The notes below the pieces were generated by a model, which was given only the letters and a program-made list of their open reading frames with translations, did no database searches and was not told the origin of the DNA. DNA of 24,783 nucleotides from an uncultured Eubacteriales bacterium. GTDB taxonomy: Bacteria; Bacillota; Clostridia; Oscillospirales; Oscillospiraceae. The stretch lies in the NCBI GenBank assembly GCA_902475455.1, contig CABRZO010000013.1:1-24783 (forward strand), written 5' to 3'. The translations under genes and the position numbers were made by a program. Shown piece after piece: positions 1 to 7,144 of this stretch (position 1 is the stretch's first letter; every line of letters starts with the position of its first letter).

Positions 1-2150
1 CCGATGGAGTGGAATTTTGCCGGGTGCTTCAGGAAATCCACCACTTCCATCAGCAGCTCCTTGGCCTCGTCCTCGCCGCAGACGTCGGCGAAGCGGATCT
101 TGGCCTCCTCTTCGGAGAACATGGTGGCGCCGGAATCGTGCTTGCCAAAGACCATGGCGCCGTTGCTGGCGGCGTCCATTTCCTCGGCGGCCTTTTCAAA
201 GTCCGAGGGCAGGAGGGTGGTGAGCTCCGCCTTCTCCAGCTTGGCCCGCATGACTGCCTTGCTCCAGGTCCGCTCAAACAGGTTGCGGACAAATCGGGCG
301 TTGGCGAAGGTGGGGCTTAAGTAGACGTTGTTGGGCAGGGTGCGGAAGTACTCCTTGACCTTCTCGATGAACTCCTCTCCGAAGAGGAAGTCTTTCCGGG
401 CCTGGGCGAAGAAGATCTCCGACAGCTGTTCCCGGGTATAGTTGGGGAAGTTGATCTCATAGGGCATCCGCTGCACCAGACCGGGGTTGGAGCGCATCAG
501 GTCGTCGATCTCGTCCTTGTAACCGGCCATGATAACCACCATGTCGTCCCGGTGGTTTTCCATCTCACTGAGCAGAGTGTTCAGGGCCTCGGAGTTGAAG
601 GAGGCGGTGCCCCCGTTGTTCTCTTTGACGGCCAGGGCATAGGCCTCGTCGATGAACAGCACGCTGCCGTAGGCGTCCCGGCAGATCTGGGCCACCTTGG
701 GGGCGGTGTGGCCCACATACTTGGCGATCAGGTCCACGCCCTCGTACTCAAAGAACACGCCCTTGCGCAGGATGCCCCGCTCCTTGAGCATCTGGCCCAG
801 AATCCGGGCCACGGTGGTCTTGCCGGTGCCGGGGTTGCCCACAAAGCGCATGTGGATGGAGGGCCGGGTGGTGGAGGAGCTGTTTTTCACGGCGTACTCA
901 ATCAGGGACACGATCTCGTTGAGCTGCTCCGCCACCGGCTCGATGCCGATGAGCTGTTTCAGCTTCTCCTCTCCGGAGAGGTCCTGCATGTCGCTGTCGC
1001 TGTCCAGCCGCTTCAGGTCGGCGGCGGTGATGGTGCCCCCCACCTCCGCATCCGGCGGAGAGAGCCGCAGCTTTTCGTAGACCAGCTGATCCACGATCTT
1101 CTCCACGGACTTGATGCCATAAAACCGGCCGTCACTCTTCTCCAGGGCAACCAGCTGGGCCAGAATGGGCTCGGCGGAGGCGTCCAGGGCGTAGCCATAG
1201 CTTTTGGCGGCCCGGACGGCGCATTCGCTGAGGTCCTCAAAATCCATGGGGACAAAGGTGACGGTGCGCAGGAAGAACACGTCGTCCAATACCGCCTGGA
1301 CGGTCTGGAGGGCCTTCTGCTCCAGGAAGGGGATACGGAACACCAGCACACTGCGGCTGTTGGAGTAGATGGTCCGCAGCAGGCTGCGGTAGCCGGGCTT
1401 TTCCAGGTTGCCCATGCACTGGCTCAGATCCAGGCAGACCACGCAGCCCTCCAGCTTGGGCAGGTCCTTCCGGAGGCTGCCCTCCAATTTGGCGATCTCC
1501 TCCAGATCCTCCAGGTTGGGCAGCCGAATCTCCACCGGCTCCGCGTCGGAGATCAGCTTGTACTCTTTCAGTAGCCGGGCAAAGAGTTTCAGGGCGGTGG
1601 TGAGGCCATAGCCGTCGTCGATGGTGAACAGGTAGGAGTTGCGCTCCAGATAGGACTGGCCCTTCAGCGCCCGCAGGGCCGGGGCCATTTTGGCCAGCTC
1701 ATCCGCCAGGGCCTTGAATTCCTCGGCCCCCACCAGGGCGTGGATCTGGGCCAGGGCAGAGGTGCCTCCGGCCGGGGGCGCCTCCTCCGGGTGCTTCCGC
1801 CGCTCAAATTCCGCCTGGATGGAGTCCTCGGCTCCGGCGGGAGCAGGGGCGCCTCCGGCCGCCGGGGCGGCGGAGCCCTGGCTGTCCTCGGTGCCGTCCT
1901 GCTCCACCCGGATGTTGCAGTGCATGCTGCCGGTCATGCCCGCCAGCTCGGAGCGGAGCTGGTCGGAGATATCCTGAAGGGCGTCGGCCTTCAGGATAAT
2001 TTCGCAGCGGGTGTCCTGGACCGAATTCACCTTGATCTCATACTCGTGGCCAAGCCGCTCGATCATCTTGCGGATCAGCAGGGAGGCGGAGATCTTACCC
2101 TTCAGATCCAGATCGCCGCCGAAATCAATCGAAATGCGATAGTATTTCAT
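1..2150 (-). CDS. Multi-AAA ATPase: degenerate AAA, CbxX/SpoVK-type AAA, then start of an FtsH-like AAA (partial)
   Basis: The first 716 codons are present; the 3' end lies beyond the left edge. Residues 1-90 form a small alpha/beta domain, followed by a Pro/Ala-rich linker. A degenerate AAA module follows, with a Walker-A-like DDGYGLTT at 178-185. A full AAA module of the CbxX/SpoVK kind has Walker A GNPGTGKT at 438-445 and Walker B FIDEA at 499-503. From about F687 the sequence FADVCGEDEAKELLMEVV matches the segment that begins the FtsH AAA domain. No membrane segment occurs before it, unlike ordinary FtsH, so the protein should be cytosolic. Family knowledge suggests a protein-remodelling machine; whether an M41 protease domain follows cannot be seen. 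The start is set by GAGGAG seven bases upstream. It is transcribed alone from a promoter at 2203-2231. Confidence 0.85.
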   Translation of the reverse strand, partial: MKYYRISIDFGGDLDLKGKISASLLIRKMIERLGHEYEIKVNSVQDTRCEIILKADALQDISDQLRSELAGMTGSMHCNIRVEQDGTEDSQGSAAPAAGGAPAPAGAEDSIQAEFERRKHPEEAPPAGGTSALAQIHALVGAEEFKALADELAKMAPALRALKGQSYLERNSYLFTIDDGYGLTTALKLFARLLKEYKLISDAEPVEIRLPNLEDLEEIAKLEGSLRKDLPKLEGCVVCLDLSQCMGNLEKPGYRSLLRTIYSNSRSVLVFRIPFLEQKALQTVQAVLDDVFFLRTVTFVPMDFEDLSECAVRAAKSYGYALDASAEPILAQLVALEKSDGRFYGIKSVEKIVDQLVYEKLRLSPPDAEVGGTITAADLKRLDSDSDMQDLSGEEKLKQLIGIEPVAEQLNEIVSLIEYAVKNSSSTTRPSIHMRFVGNPGTGKTTVARILGQMLKERGILRKGVFFEYEGVDLIAKYVGHTAPKVAQICRDAYGSVLFIDEAYALAVKENNGGTASFNSEALNTLLSEMENHRDDMVVIMAGYKDEIDDLMRSNPGLVQRMPYEINFPNYTREQLSEIFFAQARKDFLFGEEFIEKVKEYFRTLPNNVYLSPTFANARFVRNLFERTWSKAVMRAKLEKAELTTLLPSDFEKAAEEMDAASNGAMVFGKHDSGATMFSEEEAKIRFADVCGEDEAKELLMEVVDFLKHPAKFHSI

Positions 2151-2202
2151 CTTGGGTCTCCTCACATGTCGCCCTGTTTGGGCAGGGTTCGTACTATGGA
2201 CT

Positions 2203-2231
2203 ATCTTAATGTATTTTACAGCTGAAATCAA
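2203..2231 (-). promoter_or_regulatory. Promoter of the multi-AAA gene
   Basis: Read on the minus strand, TTGATT and TAAGAT are separated by 17 bases and lie about 55 bases before the start codon. The 5' leader contains a small CCCTG/CAGGG hairpin around 2172-2187. This is a sequence match only. Confidence 0.5.
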
Positions 2232-2243
2232 CCGGGGAGATGC

Positions 2244-2276
2244 AAAAACCGGGCGCCTTACAAGAAGACGCCCGGT
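2244..2276 (-). terminator. Rho-independent terminator of the lipoprotein gene
   Basis: On the minus strand an ACCGGGCG/CGCCCGGT stem (2269-2276 with 2248-2255), extended by three inner pairs, is followed by a run of five T. It lies 15 bases after the lipoprotein stop codon and just upstream of the next promoter. Confidence 0.8.
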
Positions 2277-2290
2277 GTGGGCAGGCCGGT

Positions 2291-3667
2291 TCAGCCGGTC
2301 AGATAAAGATTGCCGAACACGTCGGAGGTGTTGAGGGTTTGGTCACCGGAGGTTACGGTGCCGTAATCCGGGAAATAGGCCCAGCCGGAGGAGCCGTCGG
2401 CGCAGCGGATTTCCACCCAGTGCTCCCCATCCGTCAGGGGAAAGGTCAGGGAGAAGCTGCTGGGGTTCAGCGTCAGTTGTTCCGAGGTCTGATCCGGCAT
2501 GGCGTAGACCTGCAGAGGCTGCAGCAGCGTCACGTTCCAGCCGTCCGGCAGCTGGGGGGGACAATACTCCGGGGACACCATGTGCAGCTGGCCGGAATCC
2601 AGCACATAGGTCCGCAGCCCCGCCCAGTTCTGCAATACATTCAGTGGGGTCATGGCGCTGACGGTGCCGTCCCCGTGGAACAGGGTGGTGTGGTCGTCGG
2701 GCAGTCCGCTGATCTGGCCCAGATAGGTGAGCTCACCTTCCTGATAGCGGAAATAGTGGGTGGTGTCCTCACCGTTACTCCCGTAATCGGCGATGGCCAG
2801 CTCCCGATAGTTGTCATTGGCGTCCAGATCCACAATATAATAATACTCCACATCGGGGTTTTCCAGCCAGAGGCCGAAGTCGGCGGTTGGGTTGTCCTGC
2901 TCCGGATGGAGGAACTCAGTGCCGTTGATGGTGAGGCTAGAGGGTTTTGCCCCGGTGTAAATGCCGTTGCTGGAAGGGGTGTCGGAGACCACATTGTAAT
3001 AAATGGTGTCTGTGGCGCCGTCACCGTCCAGGTCAATGCGGCTTTCCGAGTTGATGGTGATGGCCAGCTGATAATTGTTGCCGGATGAGGGGGTGTAGTC
3101 CGCCTCGACAGGGGTGATGGACAGGGCACCGGCACTGTCCGGGGCCGGCTGACTGCTGGTGGCGTTGAGAGAGCACACGCAATAGACATATTGATCTGCC
3201 CGCAGCGCCAGATCCGTGGAGCCGTTCAGGTCATTGACGGAGGGCCGGGCCTCCTGCTCCAGCAGCCGCCAGGACTCCTGAAAGGGTTCATCCAGCACAT
3301 AGATGGTCCAGGTGATGGTGTCCTTGTCGTAGCCCAGCTGGCTGCCTTGGAAGGCGTCGGCTGTCTGGGCACAGAAGTGATAGGTCCCGTCCTCCTCCGG
3401 CTGGAAGCAATAGGCGCTGTCGTAGCAGTCCTGACTTTCCACTACCGTGGCGTTGGCAGCCGGCCTGAGGTTGACCATGGCCGAAGAAGTGGAATCCTGA
3501 GGTGTTTGAAATGTGGAGACTTCGGGAACACTGCTGTCTTCATTTGAGCCGGCGGCAGTTGTTTCACCTGTGCGCTGTGTGGGCTGACCGCCTCCGCCGC
3601 ACCCTGCGCATAGGGCCAGGAGAAGTCCGCACAGCAGAACGATCAAAATTCGTTTCATGCCATTCAT
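2291..3667 (-). CDS. Secreted lipoprotein with Ca-binding-like DxDxD motifs and a C-terminal SH3-like region
   Basis: The N-terminus has a KR pair, a hydrophobic stretch and a lipobox ending C-A-G-C23, so it is probably a lipid-anchored surface protein. A low-complexity Gly/Thr/Ser region follows. The central part has DLDGDG (Asp212, 214 and 216) and a second DLDAND near residue 280, as in FG-GAP/VCBS-type calcium-binding propeller blades. The last 80 residues resemble a bacterial SH3-like domain (a YAMPD start and a GWAYF segment). The length is 458 residues. ATG at 3665 follows AGGAG by eight bases; a second ATG three codons later is also possible. The gene is monocistronic. No enzyme function is evident; cell-envelope binding is an inference. 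Confidence 0.75.
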   Translation of the reverse strand: MNGMKRILIVLLCGLLLALCAGCGGGGQPTQRTGETTAAGSNEDSSVPEVSTFQTPQDSTSSAMVNLRPAANATVVESQDCYDSAYCFQPEEDGTYHFCAQTADAFQGSQLGYDKDTITWTIYVLDEPFQESWRLLEQEARPSVNDLNGSTDLALRADQYVYCVCSLNATSSQPAPDSAGALSITPVEADYTPSSGNNYQLAITINSESRIDLDGDGATDTIYYNVVSDTPSSNGIYTGAKPSSLTINGTEFLHPEQDNPTADFGLWLENPDVEYYYIVDLDANDNYRELAIADYGSNGEDTTHYFRYQEGELTYLGQISGLPDDHTTLFHGDGTVSAMTPLNVLQNWAGLRTYVLDSGQLHMVSPEYCPPQLPDGWNVTLLQPLQVYAMPDQTSEQLTLNPSSFSLTFPLTDGEHWVEIRCADGSSGWAYFPDYGTVTSGDQTLNTSDVFGNLYLTG

Positions 3668-3719
3668 CCTTTCAACTCCTGTAAGACACAGGGAATGGGT
3701 AGACTTTCAAGCAAAGCAT

Positions 3720-3748
3720 ATTATAAAAAGCACCTACCGCAAGAACAA
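3720..3748 (-). promoter_or_regulatory. Promoter of the lipoprotein gene
   Basis: The minus strand has a perfect -10 TATAAT preceded by 17 bases and a weak -35, TTGTTC. It lies about 50 bases before the start codon. Confidence 0.5.
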
Positions 3749-3885
3749 GGCCATTTTGGTGAAAAAAGAATTACAAAACGGTTCCAGTTTTCCAAACAGG
3801 GGGATAAAAAGAGAACTTTGGCTGCAATAATAAATATAATTGTATATTGTGCAACAATAAAACGAAGTAAATGAAGGGTAAGCTA

Positions 3886-3914
3886 TTGAAATTGACGAAG
3901 TGTGAGGGTATAAT
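3886..3914 (+). promoter_or_regulatory. Strong sigma-A-type promoter of the beta-CASP nuclease operon
   Basis: TTGAAA and a perfect TATAAT are separated by 17 bases. A second TTGAC at 3892 is too close to the -10 to serve as its -35. Transcription should begin near 3921. Confidence 0.75.
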
Positions 3915-3977
3915 AAAGGCAATCAGAAGCGTGACGTCTGACTTGTCCGCACGCCTTGCGGGGGAGGAGGGGAAAAT

Positions 3978-5582
3978 ATGAAGCTAACGTTCATCGGGGC
4001 CACCCATGAGGTGACCGGCAGCTGCACCGTCCTGGAGGTCAATGGGAAACACTTCCTGATCGACTGCGGCATGGAGCAGGGATTCAACGTGTTTGAAAAC
4101 GCCCCCATGCCCGTTCCCGCCGGCCAGGTGGAGGCGGTGTTTTTGACCCACGCCCACATTGACCACTCCGGCATGCTGCCCAAGCTCTATAAGGACGGCT
4201 TCCGGGGCAGCATCTTTGCCACCCACGCCACCTGCAACCTTTGCGATATCATGCTGCGGGACTCCGCCCACATCCAGATGTCGGAAGCGGAGTGGCGCTC
4301 CCGGAAGGCTCAGCGGGCCGGCAATCCTCCGGTGGAGCCTGTCTATGATCTGGACGACGCCCAGGGGGCCATCAGCCGGCTACGCCGGTGTGAGTACGGC
4401 AAGCGCTATCAGGTGGACGAGGGTGTGGAGCTCCGATTCACCGATGTGGGCCACCTGCTGGGCTCCGCCGCGGTGGAGCTGTGGCTCACCGAGGGGGACG
4501 TGCAGAAGAAGATCGTCTTCTCCGGGGACGTGGGCAATCGCTTCAAGCCCATCCTGAAGGACCCGGAGACCGTGGACGCGGCGGACTATCTGGTCATCGA
4601 ATCCACCTACGGCAACCGGCTCCACGAGATCACCGGGGCCCTGGACACGGTGGGAGAGCTGGCGGAAGTGATCCAGCGGACCCTGGACCGCCGGGGCAAT
4701 GTGGTGATTCCCTCCTTTGCGGTGGGCCGGACCCAGGAGCTGCTCTACGCCCTGCGGGAGGTAAAGGAGCGGGGGCTGGTCCGGGGCCACGACGGGTTCC
4801 CGGTCTATGTGGACAGCCCACTGGCCAATGAGGCCACCGCCATTTTCCTCCAGTGCGACGCCGCCTATTTCGATGCGGAGGCCCGGGCCCTGTTGGATCA
4901 GGGGATCAACCCAATCTGGTTTGACGACATCAAGATCTCCTCCTCGGCGGAGGACTCCAAGGCCATCAACCTGGACCCCCACCCCAAGGTGATTCTCTCC
5001 GCCAGCGGCATGTGCGAGGCGGGCCGGATCCGGCACCACCTCAAGCACAACCTGTGGCGCAAGGAGAGCACCATTCTGTTTGTGGGTTACCAGGCGGAGG
5101 GCTCTCTGGGCCGCAGCCTGCTGGAGGGAGTCAAAAAGGTCAAGCTCTTTGGGGAGGAGATCGCGGTCAGCGCTGAGATCGCTTCCCTCCACGGCACCAG
5201 CGGCCACGCCGACCAGAAGGGGCTGCTGGACTGGGTCACCGCCATTCCCCAGAAGCCCCAGATTGTGTTCGTCAACCACGGCAATGAGCAGTCCTGTGAG
5301 GATTTCAAGGACCTGCTGGTCCAGAAGGGCTATCGGGCCGAGGCTCCATACAGCGGCACCCAGTACGACCTGTCTACCGGCCAGATGACCATTTACACCG
5401 AGGGCAAGCGCATCGACCACACCCGCACCCGCAGCGGTGCCCGGGCGGTGGAGATCTATGACCGGCTGGTGGCGGCGGCCCGGGATCTGCTCCGGCTGGC
5501 CCAGTCCTGCCAGGGCCGTCCCAACAAGGATTTGGCCAAATTTGCCGATCAGATCCGCAATCTTATTCAGAAGTGGCAATAA
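3978..5582 (+). CDS. Beta-CASP metallo-beta-lactamase-fold ribonuclease (CPSF/YSH1-like)
   Basis: This is a 534-residue metal-dependent hydrolase of the RNA-processing beta-CASP group. The zinc motif HAHIDH is at 58-63, with Asp29 in the first motif. Further ligands lie in DVGHLLGSA and in SGDVGNR. The beta-CASP part has GRTQELLYAL, the SASGMCEAGRIRHHLKHN segment and the late HGTSGHADQ histidine. All expected catalytic motifs are intact and the length is normal. By family knowledge these proteins cut or trim RNA; the natural substrate here is unknown. A purine-rich GGGGGAGGAGGGG precedes the ATG. It lies 35 bases before the kinase-like gene and probably forms an operon with it. Confidence 0.92.
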   Translation: MKLTFIGATHEVTGSCTVLEVNGKHFLIDCGMEQGFNVFENAPMPVPAGQVEAVFLTHAHIDHSGMLPKLYKDGFRGSIFATHATCNLCDIMLRDSAHIQMSEAEWRSRKAQRAGNPPVEPVYDLDDAQGAISRLRRCEYGKRYQVDEGVELRFTDVGHLLGSAAVELWLTEGDVQKKIVFSGDVGNRFKPILKDPETVDAADYLVIESTYGNRLHEITGALDTVGELAEVIQRTLDRRGNVVIPSFAVGRTQELLYALREVKERGLVRGHDGFPVYVDSPLANEATAIFLQCDAAYFDAEARALLDQGINPIWFDDIKISSSAEDSKAINLDPHPKVILSASGMCEAGRIRHHLKHNLWRKESTILFVGYQAEGSLGRSLLEGVKKVKLFGEEIAVSAEIASLHGTSGHADQKGLLDWVTAIPQKPQIVFVNHGNEQSCEDFKDLLVQKGYRAEAPYSGTQYDLSTGQMTIYTEGKRIDHTRTRSGARAVEIYDRLVAAARDLLRLAQSCQGRPNKDLAKFADQIRNLIQKWQ

Positions 5583-5617
5583 CATAGCAATGACCAAATG
5601 AAATGGGGGGTATCATT

Positions 5618-6238
5618 ATGAAAACCAAATGGGTCATTACCATCGGACGTGAGTTCTGCAGCGGCGGCGCGGAGACCGCCCACAAAGTTTCCAAGCTGCT
5701 GGACATTCCCTACTATGACAAGGCTATCATCGACGAGACGGTGGAATCCACCCAGCTGGCCACCGAGATTGTGGTCCACCATGATGAGCGCCCCATCAGC
5801 TATACCGATGTAGGGGGCTATCAGTATGGGGGACTGTGGTACACCGAGGACCCGTCTCTGATGCTGCCGGTGGGCATGCGGGTGGCGGAGGCCCAGTTTG
5901 AGGTCATCCGCAAGGCCGCCAACCGGGGCCCCTGCGTGGTGGTGGGCCGTTGCGCCGACTACGCCTTGGAGGACCGCACCAACGTGCTCAACGTGTTTAT
6001 TCGGGCCAGCATGGAGTTCCGGGTGAAACGGGCCATGGATCTGTTCAAGCTGGTGGAGGGGGACGCCCGGAAGCTGATCCGCAAGACGGACAAAATCCGG
6101 GCCAACTACTACCGCTATTACACCCAGCAGATCTGGGGCGATCCCGCCAACTTTGAGCTGATCATCGACGCGGGCAAGCTGGGCACCGACGCGGCGGCCC
6201 ATATCATTGCCTCCTACGCGGAGAAATTTGAGCCCTGA
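5618..6238 (+). CDS. Cytidylate-kinase-like family protein
   Basis: The 206-residue protein starts KTKWVITIGREFCSGG, a variant nucleotide-binding loop found in the cytidylate-kinase-like family of Firmicutes. This is followed by the DIPYYDKAIIDE segment, VVVGRCADY and an Arg-rich lid-like region near FRVKRAMDLF. Authentic Cmk has a different loop, so CMP may not be the substrate. ATG at 5618 is preferred over an in-frame ATG at 5603, because the upstream one lies in front of the GGGGGGT ribosome site that serves the later one. It is downstream of the beta-CASP nuclease, and a strong terminator follows. Confidence 0.82.
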   Translation: MKTKWVITIGREFCSGGAETAHKVSKLLDIPYYDKAIIDETVESTQLATEIVVHHDERPISYTDVGGYQYGGLWYTEDPSLMLPVGMRVAEAQFEVIRKAANRGPCVVVGRCADYALEDRTNVLNVFIRASMEFRVKRAMDLFKLVEGDARKLIRKTDKIRANYYRYYTQQIWGDPANFELIIDAGKLGTDAAAHIIASYAEKFEP

Positions 6239-6254
6239 CAGCATATCAGGATGA

Positions 6255-6293
6255 AAACAGCGCCGGCGCATTTCAAATGCGCCGGCGCTGTTT
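6255..6293. terminator. Perfect bidirectional terminator
   Basis: A 19-base arm, AAACAGCGCCGGCGCATTT, is followed by one base and then its exact complement. T-rich ends on both strands suit termination of both the kinase-like gene and the convergent DUF2798 gene. Confidence 0.85.
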
Positions 6294-6311
6294 GGATGGA
6301 AGCAAGGGTAG

Positions 6312-6806
6312 TCAGGAGGCGGCCAGTTGCCGGGCAAAAATACGCCGGAATACCAGCCGGGAGACGGGACCGGCGGCGAACAGGTTCCAGAGCAGGGCCA
6401 TGGGGAAATTTTTCAGCACCGTGGCTACCCAGTAGGCCGGCAGCTGGCTCCAGCTACCGCCCCCAAGCACCACGGAAAACAGAATGGCCGCCACCATACT
6501 CATGGTGGGACACATGATGAGCACGGTGCAACTGGAGGTAAAAAGGGTGTGCAGGAAGGGGCTGTCCTGGGGCCGACAGAGCTTGGCCGCCAGCTTGTGC
6601 CCCAGCCGGTTGCCCCAGAGGTTGGAGAACAGAAATACGAAAATCCACATATAGGCCGCCTCCAGCAGGGCGCCCAGGAACACCTGGTTGGTCATCACCG
6701 CCAGGCCTCCCTCTTTCAGCGCCACATTGTATACCTCCATTCCATAGGCCATGGTGACGGACATCAAAAGACCGAAAATGATTCCCTGAAACTTGGTTTT
6801 TGGCAT
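6312..6806 (-). CDS. DUF2798-family integral membrane protein
   Basis: The 164-residue protein appears to have four hydrophobic helices in two similar halves. The first half contains GIIFGLLMSVTMAYGMEVYN and the second contains TVLIMCPTMSMVAAILF, the alternating Met/Ser-rich helices typical of DUF2798 (general knowledge). The end is basic. The function of the family is not known to me. GAGAGGAG precedes the ATG by ten bases. The gene has its own promoter and an unusual leader hairpin. Confidence 0.8.
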   Translation of the reverse strand: MPKTKFQGIIFGLLMSVTMAYGMEVYNVALKEGGLAVMTNQVFLGALLEAAYMWIFVFLFSNLWGNRLGHKLAAKLCRPQDSPFLHTLFTSSCTVLIMCPTMSMVAAILFSVVLGGGSWSQLPAYWVATVLKNFPMALLWNLFAAGPVSRLVFRRIFARQLAAS

Positions 6807-6831
6807 GATAACAGTACTCCTCTCAAAGAAA

Positions 6832-6868
6832 AAAGCGTGTCACGGCGGAATCCGCCATGACACGCTTT
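6832..6868 (-). terminator. Leader hairpin with U-tract before DUF2798 (candidate attenuator or dispersed palindrome)
   Basis: On the minus strand an 11-base AAAGCGTGTCA arm, an inner GGCGG/CCGCC stem and the matching second arm are followed by TTTTTT. This lies between the promoter at 6896-6924 and the ribosome site, and no gene precedes it. It could be a transcription attenuator or an inserted repeat. A short GCGTGT near the likely RNA start repeats part of the stem. Confidence 0.55.
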
Positions 6869-6895
6869 GCCCATGTATTTGCTACACGCAAATTT

Positions 6896-6924
6896 ATTAT
6901 AGGGCAAGAAAGGCAAAAAGTCAA
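6896..6924 (-). promoter_or_regulatory. Promoter of DUF2798
   Basis: The minus strand has TTGACT, 17 bases, then a perfect TATAAT. The predicted RNA start is near 6889, giving a leader of about 83 bases. Confidence 0.75.
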
Positions 6925-6985
6925 AGTAAAAATCCGGTGTTTTTTGGTGAAGGCTCCGTTTTTTTGAGCCGGTGTGAAAGGGGGC

Positions 6986-7014
6986 TTGCCAAAGAGAGGG
7001 GAATCTGCTAGAAT
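6986..7014 (+). promoter_or_regulatory. Promoter of the MATE leader RNA
   Basis: TTGCCA and TAGAAT are spaced by exactly 17 bases. Transcription would begin about 7020, placing a structured leader of roughly 120 bases before the pump gene. Confidence 0.7.
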
Positions 7015-7020
7015 AGGCCC

Positions 7021-7103
7021 CGGTTAGAAACCCCCTGGTTCTTGCCGTTCCCAAGGACACCAACGGCCGAAGCGCGAAAGCAAACGCGCTCCGGTCGTTT
7101 TTT
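7021..7103 (+). ncRNA. Pseudoknotted leader RNA with terminator before MATE (riboswitch candidate, perhaps guanidine-IV/mepA class)
   Basis: Seen in order: a mini-hairpin GGTT-AGA-AACC (7022-7032); a hairpin built from TGG and TTCTTG with CAAGGA and CCA (7036-7062) carrying a two-base bulge; and an apical loop CCGTT (7045-7049) exactly complementary to AACGG (7062-7066). That AACGG overlaps the 5' arm of a strong terminator (7063-7076 with 7085-7098) ending in six T. Loop pairing and terminator therefore exclude each other, which is the logic of a transcriptional riboswitch. A short pseudoknotted leader before a clostridial MATE pump fits what I recall of the guanidine-IV class. The class assignment is from memory and unverified; the structure itself is visible. 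Confidence 0.6.
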
Positions 7104-7144
7104 GTTTTGTGTCAGATTTTAGAAGAGAAGAGAGAAGTGATCCT

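Larger units (their letters stand above)
3668..3977. other. Divergent AT-rich intergenic region
   Basis: These 310 bases separate the minus-strand lipoprotein from the plus-strand nuclease. They hold one promoter facing each way and a small CCGCA/TGCGG inverted repeat (3947-3961) just before the nuclease ribosome site. No gene or RNA motif was recognised in the middle (3750-3880), which is markedly AT-rich. Confidence 0.6.

Noticed and set aside
552..1574. Plus-strand frame of 340 codons
   Set aside because: It is antisense to the AAA protein, whose motifs are unmistakable on the minus strand.
3892..3914. TTGACG at 3892 as -35 of the nuclease promoter
   Set aside because: Only 11 bases separate it from TATAAT; TTGAAA at 3886 gives the normal 17.
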